A stretch of DNA of 64,000 nucleotides from a bacterium 1XD21-70 (GTDB lineage: Bacteria > Bacillota > Clostridia > Lachnospirales > Lachnospiraceae), in the NCBI GenBank assembly GCA_003669055.1, contig RAYB01000003.1, forward strand, positions 1-64,000. The letters run 5' to 3'. A model generated the notes under the pieces. It saw nothing but the letters and a program-made list of their open reading frames with translations. It did no database searches and was not told the origin of the DNA. This document shows, piece by piece, positions 33,260-42,306 of the stretch. The number at the start of each line of letters is the position of its first letter. Positions within the stretch are counted from its first letter, which is position 1. The position numbers were made by a program, and so were the translations under genes.

Positions 33260-34552
33260 CTATTTCATAATCAAATTCGGCAGCGTCATGGTCAGCGCCG
33301 GGACAAACGTAACCAGCAGCAAGGTAACCAGCATCGGCAGATAAAGCGGAAGCATTGCCTTAGAAACCTTCTCAATCTTCCTGTTCCCGATCGCACACCC
33401 CGCAAAAAGCGCAGTCCCCACCGGAGGCGTACAAAGGCCAATCCCCAAATTCAGCATCATCATGACGCCAAACTGAATCGGATCCATGCCAAACTTCGTC
33501 ACCACCGGAAGCAGAATCGGCGCCATAATCAGCACCAGCGGCGCCAAATCCATCACACACCCCAGCACCAGCAGGATTAAGTTGATCAAAAGAAACACCA
33601 CCACCTTATTGTCACTGATGCCCAAAAGCATATTCGTCGCCAGCGTCGGCACATTCAAATACGCCATCACCCACCCGAAAGCCCCTGCCGCCGCAATCAG
33701 CGCATAGACCATTGCCAGCGTTTTCACCGTATTCCCCAGCACCACCGGGATATTCTCCAGTTTCAGTTCCTGATAGACAAAAAATCCCACCAGCGAACAG
33801 TAAATACAGGCCACAGCCGCTGATTCCGTGGCCGTAAAAAAGCCCGCCGACACACCGCCGATGATAATCACCATGGCCAGCATGGCAAAAAAAGTATCCT
33901 TCGTCACCCGGAGAGCCTCCTTGAACGCAATCCGCTTCCCCTTGGGGTAATTCCGCTTCTTAGAAATCAGATAGCACATCACCATCAGGGCAATCCCCAA
34001 TAAAATCCCCGGCACATACCCCGCACAGAACAGGCTTCCCACCGACACGCCTCCGGCCACCATGGAATACAGAACCATATTGTGGCTGGGCGGGATGATC
34101 AGCCCCTGGCACGAACTTGCCACTGTGACCGCAATCGAAAAATCCTTGTCATAGCCAGCCTCCTCCATCATCGGGATTTCCAGTGCCCCCAGCGAAGACA
34201 CATCCGCAATGGCCGAGCCGGAAATGCCGCCAAAAAGCATGGACGCCAGCACATTCACATGCGCCAGCCCCCCGGTAATCTGCCCCACACAGACATTGGC
34301 AAACGCCAGCAGACGGCTGGAAATCCCTCCTGCCGCCATAATCTCCCCCATCAGGATAAAGAAAGGAATCGCCAGCAAAGAAAAAGAATTCAGCTGCTTT
34401 GACATCTGCTGCACCATCGTCATGACCGGCACGTCAATATACAGCAAGGTAAATGCCGTAGCAATAATCATAGAAAACGTGATCGGGCACTTAAGCACAA
34501 TCAAAACAACAAAAGTAACCAGAAGAATCGCAATTGCAATATGGGGGTTCAT
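33260..34552 (-). CDS. dctM: TRAP transporter large permease DctM
   Basis: The 430-aa protein has about 12 hydrophobic segments and the family's signatures (GGISGSAIADVSSLGALEIPMM, SQGLIIPPSHNMVLYS). It is the Na+-coupled channel part of a tripartite TRAP transporter. It overlaps dctQ by 4 bp, the usual coupling. The system probably imports a sugar acid given the neighbours. Confidence 0.95.
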   Translation of the reverse strand: MNPHIAIAILLVTFVVLIVLKCPITFSMIIATAFTLLYIDVPVMTMVQQMSKQLNSFSLLAIPFFILMGEIMAAGGISSRLLAFANVCVGQITGGLAHVNVLASMLFGGISGSAIADVSSLGALEIPMMEEAGYDKDFSIAVTVASSCQGLIIPPSHNMVLYSMVAGGVSVGSLFCAGYVPGILLGIALMVMCYLISKKRNYPKGKRIAFKEALRVTKDTFFAMLAMVIIIGGVSAGFFTATESAAVACIYCSLVGFFVYQELKLENIPVVLGNTVKTLAMVYALIAAAGAFGWVMAYLNVPTLATNMLLGISDNKVVVFLLINLILLVLGCVMDLAPLVLIMAPILLPVVTKFGMDPIQFGVMMMLNLGIGLCTPPVGTALFAGCAIGNRKIEKVSKAMLPLYLPMLVTLLLVTFVPALTMTLPNLIMK

Positions 34553-35082
34553 TCCTCTCCCTCCTTCTTTCCCTGCGGTGCGGCAGCCTCCGTTTTCTTA
34601 TATTCCTTCAGCCCCATCATATCCAGCAACGTAAAATAGACAATACAGACACCGCTGACCGGAATCATGATATACATAAGCGAAGCAGGCAGCTTGGTCA
34701 CCGGGAGTTTGGAATCCATGGTAGAAACCACCATCCGCACCCCGTAATAAGTAAAAAACACCCCCACCAGCAAAGCAATCACCCGGTTCATCTTGTCCGC
34801 CACCCTCTGCACCGGCTTCGGGAAGCCCTCATAAAACAGTTCCACCCCAATGTGGAGCCCCTTCTCCGCCCCGATGGCAATCCCCAGAAACGCCATCCAG
34901 ATGGTCAGCAAAAGCGCCACCTCCTGGTTCCAGCGGATGTTGGTGCGCAGGACATTCCTGCACACCACCTGGGCGCAGATAATCAGAATCACCACTGCCA
35001 GAACCCATCTCGTATATCCATAGATAACCTTGTAGACCAGGTTAAATATATCAATTAAAACCTTTTTAATCCCTTTCTGCAT
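34549..35082 (-). CDS. dctQ: TRAP transporter small permease DctQ
   Basis: The ATG at 35082 (MQKGIKKVL) has AGGAGG six bases upstream, better than the ATG at 35100. The 177-aa product has four membrane helices and the family motif region WNQEVALLLTIWMAFLGIAIGAEKGLHIGVELFYEGFP. It links the binding protein to DctM. Confidence 0.93.
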   Translation of the reverse strand: MQKGIKKVLIDIFNLVYKVIYGYTRWVLAVVILIICAQVVCRNVLRTNIRWNQEVALLLTIWMAFLGIAIGAEKGLHIGVELFYEGFPKPVQRVADKMNRVIALLVGVFFTYYGVRMVVSTMDSKLPVTKLPASLMYIMIPVSGVCIVYFTLLDMMGLKEYKKTEAAAPQGKKEGEE

Positions 35083-35143
35083 GACCCGCCTCCTAATCAT
35101 CCGCCCAAAACCCTTACGGAAATAACCTCTGCCGCACAGCCTC

Positions 35144-36274
35144 TTACTCCCCTGCTGCTACAATCTGGTCAATCAGGTCTTTGTATGCCCCGCCCTCATA
35201 TTCATACCAGATCGGCCTGCAGGCCTCCTGGAAAAGTTCCAGTTCCTCCGGGGTAAGTTCTGTGATCGTCACCGGATTCTCCAAAAGCTTTTTCTTAGAC
35301 GTCTCCTCCGCCTCTGCCCAAAGTTCCTTCTGGTACTCCCACGACTCCAGGGCAGTCTCGTCAATAATCTTCAAATCCTCCTCGCTCAGCTTCTCCCTCG
35401 ATTTCTCCCCCATCACCAGGATATCCGCAGAACGCGTGTGATGGTCTTCCACAAAATAAGGGGCAACCTCAAAATGGGACTGATCCAGATAATTGACGAT
35501 AGAGTTCTCCGCAGCATCCACCACCCCGGTCTGCAAGGCTGAATATACCTCTGAGTAAGCCGTAGCCACCGACTGTCCGCCCAACCGTTCCACCATGGAC
35601 ATCATCAGTTCCGACTCCTGCACCCGCACCAGCATCCCCTTCATATCCTCCGGGCTGTGAATCTCCTTCTTTGTATTATAAAAGCATCTGGTTCCGCCGT
35701 CATAATACGTAAGGCCGTAAAGCTTTTTCTCCTTCATCTTGTCACCGCGGAGGATTCCCATCCCCACCTCACCGCCATGGACTTTCCAGAAATGCTCGGT
35801 ATCCTTATAAATGTAAGGCATCATCAAGGCATTATAATCATCCACAAAATTGGTCATCGTTGACAAATCTGCCTTCACAATATCCATGCCCCCGAACTGC
35901 GCCTGCTCCAGGCAGGAAATGGCATCTCCCAAAGTTCCGTTGTTATAAACCTCAATGTTCACACGCCCGTCCGTGCGCTCCCTCACCTGGTCAGCAAACC
36001 ACTCAACCGCAATGGTAGTACAGTTCCCGTCCGGCTGGTTGTTAGAAAGCTTCAGGGTAACGGTCTCGCCGGAAGCAGATTCCTTGGCTCCGTCCTTTCC
36101 GTCTGCCTCCTCACCTTGCCCCTCTTCTCCTTGTGCCGTTTCCCCCTGCGCATCCCCCTTGGCCGCTTCATTTGCCTGGGGAGCTGCGCTCTCAGAAGGC
36201 GCATTCCCTCCTCCTGAACAGGCCGTCAATGCCAATACAAGCCCAAATGCCACCATCACACTGCTTTTTCTCAT
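35144..36274 (-). CDS. dctP: TRAP transporter substrate-binding lipoprotein DctP
   Basis: The start at 36274 (MRKSSVMVAFGLVLALTACSG) has AAGGAGAGAAG upstream and gives a lipoprotein signal with lipobox LTAC; the longer frame adds 53 unrelated residues. The 376-aa product has an acidic Gly/Ala linker and a DctP domain with ADQVRERTDGRVNIEVYNNG, GTRCFYNTKKEIHSPEDMKGM and the ligand Arg in MLVRVQESE. The ligand is probably a hexuronate or derived acid, by operon context. Confidence 0.93.
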   Translation of the reverse strand: MRKSSVMVAFGLVLALTACSGGGNAPSESAAPQANEAAKGDAQGETAQGEEGQGEEADGKDGAKESASGETVTLKLSNNQPDGNCTTIAVEWFADQVRERTDGRVNIEVYNNGTLGDAISCLEQAQFGGMDIVKADLSTMTNFVDDYNALMMPYIYKDTEHFWKVHGGEVGMGILRGDKMKEKKLYGLTYYDGGTRCFYNTKKEIHSPEDMKGMLVRVQESELMMSMVERLGGQSVATAYSEVYSALQTGVVDAAENSIVNYLDQSHFEVAPYFVEDHHTRSADILVMGEKSREKLSEEDLKIIDETALESWEYQKELWAEAEETSKKKLLENPVTITELTPEELELFQEACRPIWYEYEGGAYKDLIDQIVAAGE

Positions 36275-36309
36275 TTTCTCTTCTCTCCTTTTATTTTTTT
36301 GCGCATCAG

Positions 36310-36340
36310 GGTGTGCCAGGAAACAGATTCCAGGCACGCC
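36310..36340 (-). other. Intercistronic hairpin between kduD and dctP
   Basis: GGTGTGCC (36310-36317) pairs with GGCACGCC (36333-36340) with one G-T pair. No T run follows in either direction, so it may protect or process mRNA rather than end it. The KduD-TRAP genes then still form one unit. Confidence 0.35.
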
Positions 36341-36440
36341 CCGGCGCATGGATTCACAACTCTGACAGGTATCATATAACAAAAATCCATTCTGTCCGTA
36401 TCCGCCACCCGCAAGCCACAGGCTTCCCCGCACAGACAGG

Positions 36441-37190
36441 CTACCTCACCGAATATCCGCCATCCACCGGAATCATAACCCCCGTGATATAGTCAGAAGC
36501 AGACGAAGCCAAAAACACCGCCACGCCCTCAAAGTCCTCCGGCGTGCCCCACCGCCCGGCGGGTATCCTCTCATCCATGGGTTTCCTCCTCTTTGTATCA
36601 CTCCAGATTGCCCGGGTAAGTTCCGTCTGGATATAACCGGGGGCAATGGCATTTACACAGATCCCATAGGGCGCAAATTCGTTGGAAAGCGCCTTCGTCA
36701 TCCCCATGACCCCATGCTTGGAGCAGGTGTACCCGCTGACTTCAAGCCCTCCGAACGTGGTAAACAAAGAAGCCGTATTGACAATCTTCCCCCGGATGTT
36801 CTTCTCCCTGAAATGGGCAGCCGCCTTCTGCGCCAGCAGATAAGCAGCTTTCAGGTTCACGGCCACCACCTTGTCAAACATTTCCTCCGGATATTCAAAG
36901 GCATTCTTCCGGTACTGCATCCCGGCATTATTAAACAGGATGTCCACTGTCCCTGCTTCCCTTTCCAGCTTGTCCCACACCCTGTAAATGGCGCCCGAGT
37001 CTGACAAATCCACCTGATAGCAGCTGCATGTCCCGCCCGCTGCCATGACCCGCCCCCTGGTTTCCTCCAAATCCGCAATATCCAGGGCGATCACATGCGC
37101 GCCTGCCTTAGCCAGGCCAACGGCCATCCCCTGGCCGATGCCGGTGGCACAGCCGGTTATCACGGCCTTCTTTCCCTCTAGTGGTAACAT
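36441..37190 (-). CDS. kduD: KduD-like short-chain dehydrogenase
   Basis: The 249-aa SDR has TGCATGIGQG, NNAGMQYRK, YTCSKHG and the late segment IPAGRWGTPEDFEGVAVFLAS with SDYITGVMIPVDGGY, matching KduD. KduD interconverts 2,5-diketo-3-deoxygluconate and 2-keto-3-deoxygluconate, a step in degrading pectin or glycosaminoglycan-derived unsaturated uronates. Gluconate 5-dehydrogenase is the main alternative. It is the first gene after the operator-containing promoter. Confidence 0.8.
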   Translation of the reverse strand: MLPLEGKKAVITGCATGIGQGMAVGLAKAGAHVIALDIADLEETRGRVMAAGGTCSCYQVDLSDSGAIYRVWDKLEREAGTVDILFNNAGMQYRKNAFEYPEEMFDKVVAVNLKAAYLLAQKAAAHFREKNIRGKIVNTASLFTTFGGLEVSGYTCSKHGVMGMTKALSNEFAPYGICVNAIAPGYIQTELTRAIWSDTKRRKPMDERIPAGRWGTPEDFEGVAVFLASSASDYITGVMIPVDGGYSVR

Positions 37191-37215
37191 TCTCTTCCCC
37201 TCCCGCGTTTCTTAT

Positions 37216-37272
37216 GAAAACGGTTTCTTGTCTTTGTATGTATATATTAACTCATGAAAACGGTTTCGTCAA
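37216..37272 (-). promoter_or_regulatory. Promoter of the KduD/TRAP operon with two LacI-type operators
   Basis: TTGACG (37267-37272) and TAATAT (37244-37249) are 17 bp apart on the minus strand. Two identical GAAAACGGTTTC sites (37216-37227 and 37256-37267) are exactly 40 bp apart. One lies between -35 and -10 and one just past the start. The site follows the GAAA-n-CG-n-TTTC LacI/CcpA pattern, so either the local LacI protein or CcpA could bind. Confidence 0.8.
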
Positions 37273-37345
37273 GGTTTTTTTATAAATTTTTGGCAAACTA
37301 TTGCCCCAGAAAAATGGAGCAGGGAAACACACAAAATAAAAAACC

Positions 37346-37369
37346 GGTATATTGCCTTGACAATATACC
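37346..37369. terminator. Terminator of the ABC permease gene
   Basis: GGTATATTG (37346-37354) pairs with CAATATACC (37361-37369), flanked by AAAA and TTTTT. It lies just past the stop of the permease gene (37393) and insulates it from the KduD promoter. Confidence 0.8.
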
Positions 37370-37392
37370 AGTTTTTCCTGCTGCCGCTGTTT

Positions 37393-38241
37393 TTATGAAA
37401 CCTTTTTCTCCAGCCACGCAATTCCCTGATATAACACTGCTGACAAAATGCAGAGAATTACGATGCTCATCATTACTAAGTCGAGTTTAAACACCTGGCT
37501 CCCATAAATAATCAGATACCCCAGCCCTCTCTGCGCCGCCAAAAACTCCCCAATAATCACCCCCACCAGGCACAGTCCGATATTCACCTTCATATTGCTG
37601 ATAATCAGCGGCACAGACCCCGGCAAAAGCACCTTGGTCAGCACATCCATCCGGGTACCTCCCAGGGAACGGATCAGCTTGATTTTATCCTCATCCATGG
37701 AAGAAAAACCATTGTGCAGGGTCAATACCGACCCAAACACCGCCACAGATACTGCTGCCGCCACAATGGTATGCACATGGTTGCCCAGCCAGACAATCAG
37801 CATGGGAGCCAGCGCTGACTTGGGCAGACTGTTTAACATGACCAGATAAGGCTCCAGCACTTCCGAGACACTGCGGCTCGACCAAAGCACCACTGCCGTC
37901 AGAAGCCCCAGTGCCACAACCAGTCCAAAACTGACCAATGTCTCAAACAGGGTGATGCCGATATGTCCCAAAATGCTCCCGTCTAGTACCATCCCCCAAA
38001 AACAAAAAAACACCCTGGAGGGAGAACTGAAAATAAAATCATCAATGAACCCCAGCTTTGCACAGAGTTCCCATATAGCCAGCAAAAGCACAAGCAGCAT
38101 CACCCGGCAAACTGCCACGTTCCTCCGGTGGAGCCGCTCCTTCTCCTCATATTTCTGCTGTGCCGGGCTCTCCGCCAGCCTGTGCCCTTTCGCATCGGCA
38201 GGCTGCCCGGTCACAGCCCTATCCTTTTTCTTCCACCTCAT
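37393..38241 (-). CDS. ABC transporter permease, SsuC/TauC-like, orphan
   Basis: The 282-aa product has six or so membrane helices and the BPD-type loop (EDKIKLIRSLGGTRMDVLTKVLLPGSVPLIIS), the permease site that meets the ATPase. It groups by pattern with nitrate/sulfonate/taurine/pyrimidine-type permeases. No ATPase or binding protein lies next to it, so it must work with distant partners or be a remnant. The N-terminus is unusually long and charged (about 45 residues before the first helix). Confidence 0.85.
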   Translation of the reverse strand: MRWKKKDRAVTGQPADAKGHRLAESPAQQKYEEKERLHRRNVAVCRVMLLVLLLAIWELCAKLGFIDDFIFSSPSRVFFCFWGMVLDGSILGHIGITLFETLVSFGLVVALGLLTAVVLWSSRSVSEVLEPYLVMLNSLPKSALAPMLIVWLGNHVHTIVAAAVSVAVFGSVLTLHNGFSSMDEDKIKLIRSLGGTRMDVLTKVLLPGSVPLIISNMKVNIGLCLVGVIIGEFLAAQRGLGYLIIYGSQVFKLDLVMMSIVILCILSAVLYQGIAWLEKKVS

Positions 38242-38346
38242 ATCCCAATCCTCCTTGCCAAGCAGAATATCTGTCTGCTGCTTTATTATATGCCGGAGGA
38301 TCCGGGCGCGTTTCCCTTTCTGCTAAAAATCCGGACACACAAAGGG

Positions 38347-39216
38347 TCAATTCGTCAGGAAGCCTTTTCCGATTATCTCACTGGAATTAGAAATCAGGAT
38401 AAAGGCCGACGGCTCCACCTTACGGATGTAATTGCGCAGCTTTACTGCCTGCACCCGTTTCATGGTAGTCATGATAACCGTCTTGTCATGATGCGTAAAT
38501 GCCCCTTCCGCATGGTATGTCGTCGCACTGCGGTGCAGTTCATTGATGATAAAATCACAGATCGGCTGCGGATTATCACAGATGATATTAAAGCATTTGC
38601 ACAGGTTCATATTCTCGATCACATCATCGATAACCAGCGATTTCGCCATCAGGCCTAAGGTGGAGAACAGCCCTGTCGTCGGGCCGAACACAAAGAATGC
38701 CATCACCACCGAGGTCACATCCACCACCAAAAGCGCCGTCCCGATATTCATGCTGGTATGTTTCTTGAGGATCATGGCGATAATGTCCGTGCCCCCGCTG
38801 GAAGCACCGATATTGAAAAGCACTGCCGAGCCAAACCCCGGGCAGAAAATCGCAAAGATCAATTCCAAGAGCGGCTCCTTCGTCAATGGGCCGGAAAGCG
38901 GGCACAGCCGTTCCAGCGCCGAAAGGCTCAGCGACATCAGCATGCTGGCATACACCGTCTTCACCCCTACATCTGTCCCCAAAAACAGAAATCCCAATAC
39001 CAACAGCCCGGTATTGACGAAAAACGTAAAGTCACCCGCCGAAAACCTGGTGATTTTTGCGATTACCGTCGAAAAACCAGTTACTCCGCCGAATGCAAAA
39101 TTGTTCGGGAACTTGAAAAAATAGATTCCGATCACCATGATCCAGATACTCATGGTAATCATCCCATATTCTGCCAGTTTTCTCAAAACCGGATTCTGAA
39201 TTTCCCTGGTAGCCAT
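38347..39216 (-). CDS. YitT family membrane protein
   Basis: The ATG at 39216 (MATREIQNPVLRKL) has GGAGAGG upstream. The 289-aa product has five membrane segments with GGVTGFSTVIAKI and ASSGGTDIIAMILKKHTSMNIG, and a C-terminal soluble DUF2179-type domain (YHAEGAFTHHDKTVIMTTMKR). YitT proteins are widespread in Firmicutes and their function is unclear. A 188-nt leader is predicted from the promoter upstream. Confidence 0.9.
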   Translation of the reverse strand: MATREIQNPVLRKLAEYGMITMSIWIMVIGIYFFKFPNNFAFGGVTGFSTVIAKITRFSAGDFTFFVNTGLLVLGFLFLGTDVGVKTVYASMLMSLSLSALERLCPLSGPLTKEPLLELIFAIFCPGFGSAVLFNIGASSGGTDIIAMILKKHTSMNIGTALLVVDVTSVVMAFFVFGPTTGLFSTLGLMAKSLVIDDVIENMNLCKCFNIICDNPQPICDFIINELHRSATTYHAEGAFTHHDKTVIMTTMKRVQAVKLRNYIRKVEPSAFILISNSSEIIGKGFLTN

Positions 39217-39410
39217 TTTCCTCTCCGAATGGGCACACGAAAAGCACAAGCGAACGATCCTCCCTGGATGTCCGGTTGTGTGCTCTGCAACCCTTTCGTT
39301 ACCTCCCTTTAGCCTGAATATTAATGCCATGCCTGCCCTCACCAAGCCGCAGGTTACACTGCCTGCCAAGGACATGAAAATGGGCGGCAGAAAGCTTTCC
39401 CGCCACCCAC

Positions 39411-39439
39411 AATATACTCCCACCTGGCATCAAACGCAA
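39411..39439 (-). promoter_or_regulatory. Promoter of the yitT gene
   Basis: TTGCGT (39434-39439) and TATATT (39411-39416) are 17 bp apart on the minus strand. The gap 39217-39527 holds no gene; the open frames there are non-coding by composition. Confidence 0.5.
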
Positions 39440-39527
39440 ACACCATTATCCCTGGATAATCCACAATCAGAATACTGTAATCTTGTTTTTTCGCAGCTTT
39501 TTGCTACCGTTCCCACTTTCTGCCCTC

Positions 39528-41234
39528 TTAGCGGATCCCCATCTCTTTGGCCTGCCAAACCAGCTGTAAGAACTCCTTGCGGTAACCGTCGGAATCTGCC
39601 CGCACACATGGCTCTGCCAGTTCCATCACATGTTCCAGGCTGGCATCCCCTTTATTCTCACTGTCCCGGAGAACCATGCCAAACTCCGCTACTGCCGAGG
39701 CAAACCGCAGGTTATCCGACATTTCCTGGCGGTAACTGTCCGCCTCCACCGGATATTCCGCCAGCTTGCTGGTGTCACCGTTCGGCGCCTTGTAACGCAG
39801 GCTCACCGTCAAAAGTTCCGTGCTGCCTGCCGCGGTTCCTGCCTGCTGGTACTTAAGTTCCCGGCTGCCGCCCTCTCCGGGTATAATCTCATACAGGGCT
39901 GTGACTGTGTGCCCGGCTCCAATCTCCCCGGCATCTACTTTGTCATTATGGAAATCTTCATTTTTCAGCAAACGGTTTTCATACCCCACCAAGCGGTATC
40001 CCGCTACATACTGTGGGTTGAATTCCACCTGAATCTTGACATCCTTCGCCACGGTGACCAGCGTTCCGCCCATCTCATCCACCAGCACCTTCTTCGCCTC
40101 AAAAAGGCTGTCCAAATAGTTGTAGTTGCCGTCACCGTTGTCTGCCAATGCCTCCATCTTGTTATCTTTGATATTGCCGGTGCCTACGCCCAGCACGGAC
40201 AGATGGACACCGCTTTTCTTCTTTTCCTGGATCAGCCGGGTCAGGCCGCCCTCACTGCTGATGCCTACATTAAGATCCCCGTCCGTGGCCAGGATGACCC
40301 GGTTGTTGCCCCCCGGGATGAAATTCTTCTCCGCAAGGGCATATGCCTTCTCAATCCCGGCTTCCCCGGCTGTCGAGCCTCCCGCCTCCAAATCCTCCAG
40401 CGCTGCTACAATCTTTGCCTTCTCACTGCCGGCAACCCCGTCTAACACCACCGACTCATAACCGGCATACGTGACAATGGACACCCGGTCATTGGCTGTC
40501 AGGTTCTCAGCCAGCATGGCAAATGCCTTCTGCACCAGAGGAAGCTTATCATCCGAATACATCGACCCCGACACGTCCAGCAAAAACACAAAGTTCGATG
40601 CCGGGCGCTCCCCAAAATCGATATCCTTTGCCTGCAGGCCGATCATCAGCAGGCGGGAACCCTCATTCCAGGGGCAATCCGCATACTCCGTCGTCACGGC
40701 AAACGGCTCCCCTTCCTTGGGCTGCGGATAATCATAGTCAAAATAATTGATCAGTTCCTCAATCCGCACGGCATCTGCCGGGATGCTGCCGCCCGCACGG
40801 ATCATCCGCCGCACATTCCCGTAGGAAGCCGTATCCACATCCACCGAAAAAGTTGACAGCGGGTCATCCGCCACCCTTTTATATCCGTTTTCCGCAATAT
40901 AGCTATATTCCTCCGTATTGAAATCCTCCGGCCCATAAGCCTGCCGGTATTTGCCGGCCATGGCTGACGGCGTGCTGCCTGCACCGGCCATCGGCGCACC
41001 GGCCATATCATACTCCTCTTCAGCAGCCTCTTCAGCAGCTTCTGTCGGGTATGCCTCCCCGCCCTCATAGCCCCCTGCATCCGCGGCCTCCCATGTGGCC
41101 GAGGCCGTTGTCGCCTGTACCGCCATTTGGGAAGAAGAACTCCCCCCGGCTCCGCAGCCGCCCAAGACCCATGCTGCTGCCAATGCCGCACTTCCCACCA
41201 GCCATCCCGGTAATCCTTGCACTTTTTTCTTCAT
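39528..41234 (-). CDS. VWA-domain lipoprotein (YfbK-like)
   Basis: The 568-aa product has a lipoprotein signal (AAWVLGGCGAG), an Ala/Glu-rich linker, and the YfbK plan: an N-terminal part (YSYIAENGYKRVADDPLSTFSVDVDTASYGNVRR), VWA with MIDAS DVSGS (in FVFLLDVSGSMYSD) and a C-terminal DUF3520-type domain. It is the last gene of an ECF sigma/anti-sigma operon, so it is probably an envelope target or sensor of that stress system. It is separate from the T7SS VWA-FHA protein. Confidence 0.9.
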   Translation of the reverse strand: MKKKVQGLPGWLVGSAALAAAWVLGGCGAGGSSSSQMAVQATTASATWEAADAGGYEGGEAYPTEAAEEAAEEEYDMAGAPMAGAGSTPSAMAGKYRQAYGPEDFNTEEYSYIAENGYKRVADDPLSTFSVDVDTASYGNVRRMIRAGGSIPADAVRIEELINYFDYDYPQPKEGEPFAVTTEYADCPWNEGSRLLMIGLQAKDIDFGERPASNFVFLLDVSGSMYSDDKLPLVQKAFAMLAENLTANDRVSIVTYAGYESVVLDGVAGSEKAKIVAALEDLEAGGSTAGEAGIEKAYALAEKNFIPGGNNRVILATDGDLNVGISSEGGLTRLIQEKKKSGVHLSVLGVGTGNIKDNKMEALADNGDGNYNYLDSLFEAKKVLVDEMGGTLVTVAKDVKIQVEFNPQYVAGYRLVGYENRLLKNEDFHNDKVDAGEIGAGHTVTALYEIIPGEGGSRELKYQQAGTAAGSTELLTVSLRYKAPNGDTSKLAEYPVEADSYRQEMSDNLRFASAVAEFGMVLRDSENKGDASLEHVMELAEPCVRADSDGYRKEFLQLVWQAKEMGIR

Positions 41235-41280
41235 AAAAATACCCCTCCCTCTTTACTGCCCGAACCTCTGCAGCAATCCG

Positions 41281-42306
41281 TTAATCCTCTACCAGCTTTA
41301 AGAGATCGGAAAGGAAATCCTCATCCCTGCGCAGAACCATCCGGTCATAAAAATAATCATTGTCACCCTCCGGCCTGCCAACCACGACGGACGTATCCTC
41401 GTTCATCAAGCTTGTATACCCCGAATGGAATAGATATGCCCCGTCCCCGGACACCTGGATCTGTGGTGCAAAAGGATACAGCAGTTCCCAGTCCTGATCC
41501 GGCTTATGCAAAGGCAGCAGATAGGTGCCTCCTGGCTGAAGCTGGTACAAAATATACATCTCATCTCCATCCGCTTTGACAATCGGGCTTTTGACGGTAA
41601 CCGTCTCCATCCCTGTTGTATAATCCTCCGCATAGTATACCTGCTCCAGCGCCATCTCATAGACTACCTTCACAGCCTTTCCCGAAGCATCCTGCTCCAG
41701 CGACACGCCGGTAACCGTTCCGCCGCACAAAAGTTCCGCATCTTTTAAGATCTCTTCCGAAAAATATCGGGAATCCTCTGCCACAGACACTGCATTTTTT
41801 GGAAGTGCCACCGGCTGGTAGCTTGCCAGCTGCAGCTGGTCATAGGCCAGGACGCCATCCGGCAGATGCCCCTTGGTACTTGACAGCACATTTTTTTCCG
41901 CTGCTGCCCTCTCTTGGGGTATTGCGGCCGATTCCGGCACTGCCGCCTCTGTCTCTGCCCCGGCTTCCCCCTCCATTTCCGGCGCAGCCTCTGCTGCCCC
42001 GGCCATGAGAGGCGCCGTCTGGTTGGGCATGGCATCCTTCCCCCCTCTGCCCTTCAAAAACTCCGGTGCTGCCACCAACAGCACCAGCACCGCTGCTGCC
42101 GCTGTCGCCATGCCATAGACCCGGTTCCTTTTAAGGCGGCCTGGCCTCCTGCCCTCCCCCATCATCATTTCGGGGGCATTTGCCCCTGCCTGAGGATTGC
42201 GCTCCGGATGCTTTTGTAGATTTTCCTCTATCCGCTCCCAGAGATCCGGTGCCTGCCGGCATTTCAGTTCCCTGTATTCCTGTTCCAAACGTTTTTCGTC
42301 CGTCAT
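41281..42306 (-). CDS. Anti-sigma-like transmembrane protein
   Basis: The ATG at 42306 overlaps the sigma gene stop as ATGA and has GGGAGGTGC upstream. The 341-aa product has a cytosolic N-terminus (1-75), one membrane helix (about 82-100) and a large outer domain with a Glu/Ala-rich linker. No zinc HxxxCxxC motif is visible, so it is not a classic ZAS protein. Position and topology suggest it holds the ECF sigma factor. It lies 46 bp upstream of the VWA lipoprotein. Confidence 0.7.
   Translation of the reverse strand: MTDEKRLEQEYRELKCRQAPDLWERIEENLQKHPERNPQAGANAPEMMMGEGRRPGRLKRNRVYGMATAAAAVLVLLVAAPEFLKGRGGKDAMPNQTAPLMAGAAEAAPEMEGEAGAETEAAVPESAAIPQERAAAEKNVLSSTKGHLPDGVLAYDQLQLASYQPVALPKNAVSVAEDSRYFSEEILKDAELLCGGTVTGVSLEQDASGKAVKVVYEMALEQVYYAEDYTTGMETVTVKSPIVKADGDEMYILYQLQPGGTYLLPLHKPDQDWELLYPFAPQIQVSGDGAYLFHSGYTSLMNEDTSVVVGRPEGDNDYFYDRMVLRRDEDFLSDLLKLVED

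Noticed and set aside
37216-37267. Operators taken as pure CcpA cre sites
   Set aside because: They match the cre pattern only partly (no full TGAAA..TTTCA ends), and a LacI gene in the same operon is the simpler binder; CcpA is kept as an alternative.
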